Shown here: piece by piece, positions 63,662-64,000 of the stretch
Position numbering within the stretch: the first letter of the stretch is position 1
Layout: each line of letters begins with the position of its first letter
DNA from: Streptomyces composti
Lineage (GTDB): Bacteria; Actinomycetota; Actinomycetes; Streptomycetales; Streptomycetaceae
Direction of reading: 5' to 3'
NCBI RefSeq assembly: GCF_012034205.1
Contig: NZ_JAATEM010000020.1
Location: 62,001-126,000, forward strand
Length of the DNA: 64,000 nucleotides
Made by a program: the position numbers and the translations under genes
Notes under the pieces: generated by a model
What the model was told of the DNA's origin: nothing
Database searches by the model: none
The model's input: only the letters and a program-made list of their open reading frames with translations

Positions 63662-64000
63662 CTAGAGCCGTGCACCAGTCTTTTCCGCCCGCTCGAGCCG
63701 TGCACCAGTCTTTTCCGCCTGGTCGACCAGCCGGGCCAGCTCGACCCGGGAGCGGACCCCCAGGGCGGCGAACACCTTGCGCAGGTGGTAGTCGACCGTG
63801 CGGGTGCTCACGGACAGACTCAGGGCCACCTCCCGGTTGGTCGCGCCCTGGGCCACGTACCGGGCGATGCGCAGCTGCTGCGGGGTGAGCGCTCCCAGAT
63901 CCGCCGTCCCCGCGCCCGGTGTCTCCCCCGTCCCGGCGGCCGGGGCCGCACCGCCCGCCCGCAGCTCCGCGCCCGCCTGCCTCGCCCACAGGTGGGCACC
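63662..64000 (-). CDS. LuxR-family response regulator-like protein, C-terminal end
   Basis: The gene runs off the right edge; 113 codons are visible. The C-terminal LuxR helix-turn-helix is LTPQQLRIARYVAQGATNRE, VALSLSVSTRTVDYHLRKVF, ALGVRSRVELARLV. The C-terminus is duplicated: EKTGARLERA followed by EKTGARL. A Gly/Ala-rich linker precedes the HTH. This layout fits large LuxR (LAL) regulators, with N-terminal ATPase domains outside the window, but that is a guess. Confidence 0.85.
   Translation of the reverse strand, partial: GAHLWARQAGAELRAGGAAPAAGTGETPGAGTADLGALTPQQLRIARYVAQGATNREVALSLSVSTRTVDYHLRKVFAALGVRSRVELARLVDQAEKTGARLERAEKTGARL
63665..63719 (-). repeat. 30-bp tandem duplication at the LuxR gene 3' end
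   Basis: A 25-base segment (63665-63689) recurs exactly at 63695-63719 (period 30, in frame), next to the TAG stop at 63662-63664. It adds ten codons to the C-terminus. Confidence 0.9.

Overview
The window is a gene-dense, very high-GC stretch (third codon positions almost all G or C) with Streptomyces hallmarks: a conservon (CvnA-B-C-D with a CYP157-type P450), snapalysin and streptogrisin proteases, many GTG starts, stop/start overlaps and leaderless promoters. It reads as a chromosomal segment, probably from an arm, because it mixes core-like genes with secreted hydrolases, orphan genes and several decaying genes. No transposase, integrase, phage module, rRNA gene or CRISPR array was seen.

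Layout. 1-7.4 kb: 5' part of pyruvate carboxylase, a secreted subtilisin, a DUF664/amidohydrolase pseudogene chimera, a DUF488 gene, a tiny bL37-like ribosomal protein gene, a frameshifted TetR remnant, an acetyltransferase and a flavin monooxygenase. 7.4-14.5 kb: a three-gene ABC export or lipoprotein-release-type system (two giant FtsX-like permeases plus ATPase). 14.7-20.2 kb: hydrolase, TerC, zinc-ribbon protein, an AraC/UvrA-like pair and a universal stress protein. 20.2-23.4 kb: an orphan HypX, DUF2267 and Hsp20. 23.8-29.1 kb: conservon cvnABCD, a P450 lacking the ExxR motif, a 32-codon ORF and a DMATS-type aromatic prenyltransferase. 29.3-38.4 kb: acyl-CoA synthetase, VWA lipoprotein, CBS/BON protein, secreted GH5, MFS exporter, and a VWA/metallopeptidase pseudogene with a 123-bp tandem duplication. 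38.6-46.2 kb: phospholipase A2, then redox and stress genes (large catalase, MarR, AhpD-like, MsrA, a second MarR with an obvious operator, HtpG). 46.2-56.8 kb: a tRNA-like element, membrane and antiporter genes, and a secreted-hydrolase group (streptogrisin, lipase, snapalysin), plus an aldo/keto reductase and a pyrimidine-dimer-glycosylase-like protein. 56.9-64 kb: a five-gene branched-chain-amino-acid-type ABC operon, a PucR regulator and the end of a LuxR regulator.

The most interesting locus is 23.7-29.2 kb. A membrane sensor/GTPase relay, an atypical P450, a short ORF translationally coupled to a prenyltransferase and a perfect hairpin between them suggest a signal-linked specialised-metabolism module. 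A TTA codon in cvnC suggests dependence on the bldA tRNA. A second theme is visible operator architecture: perfect or near-perfect palindromes lie in the promoters of htpG/marR, streptogrisin, lipase, snapalysin, GH5, uspA, fadD, hsp20 and cvnA.
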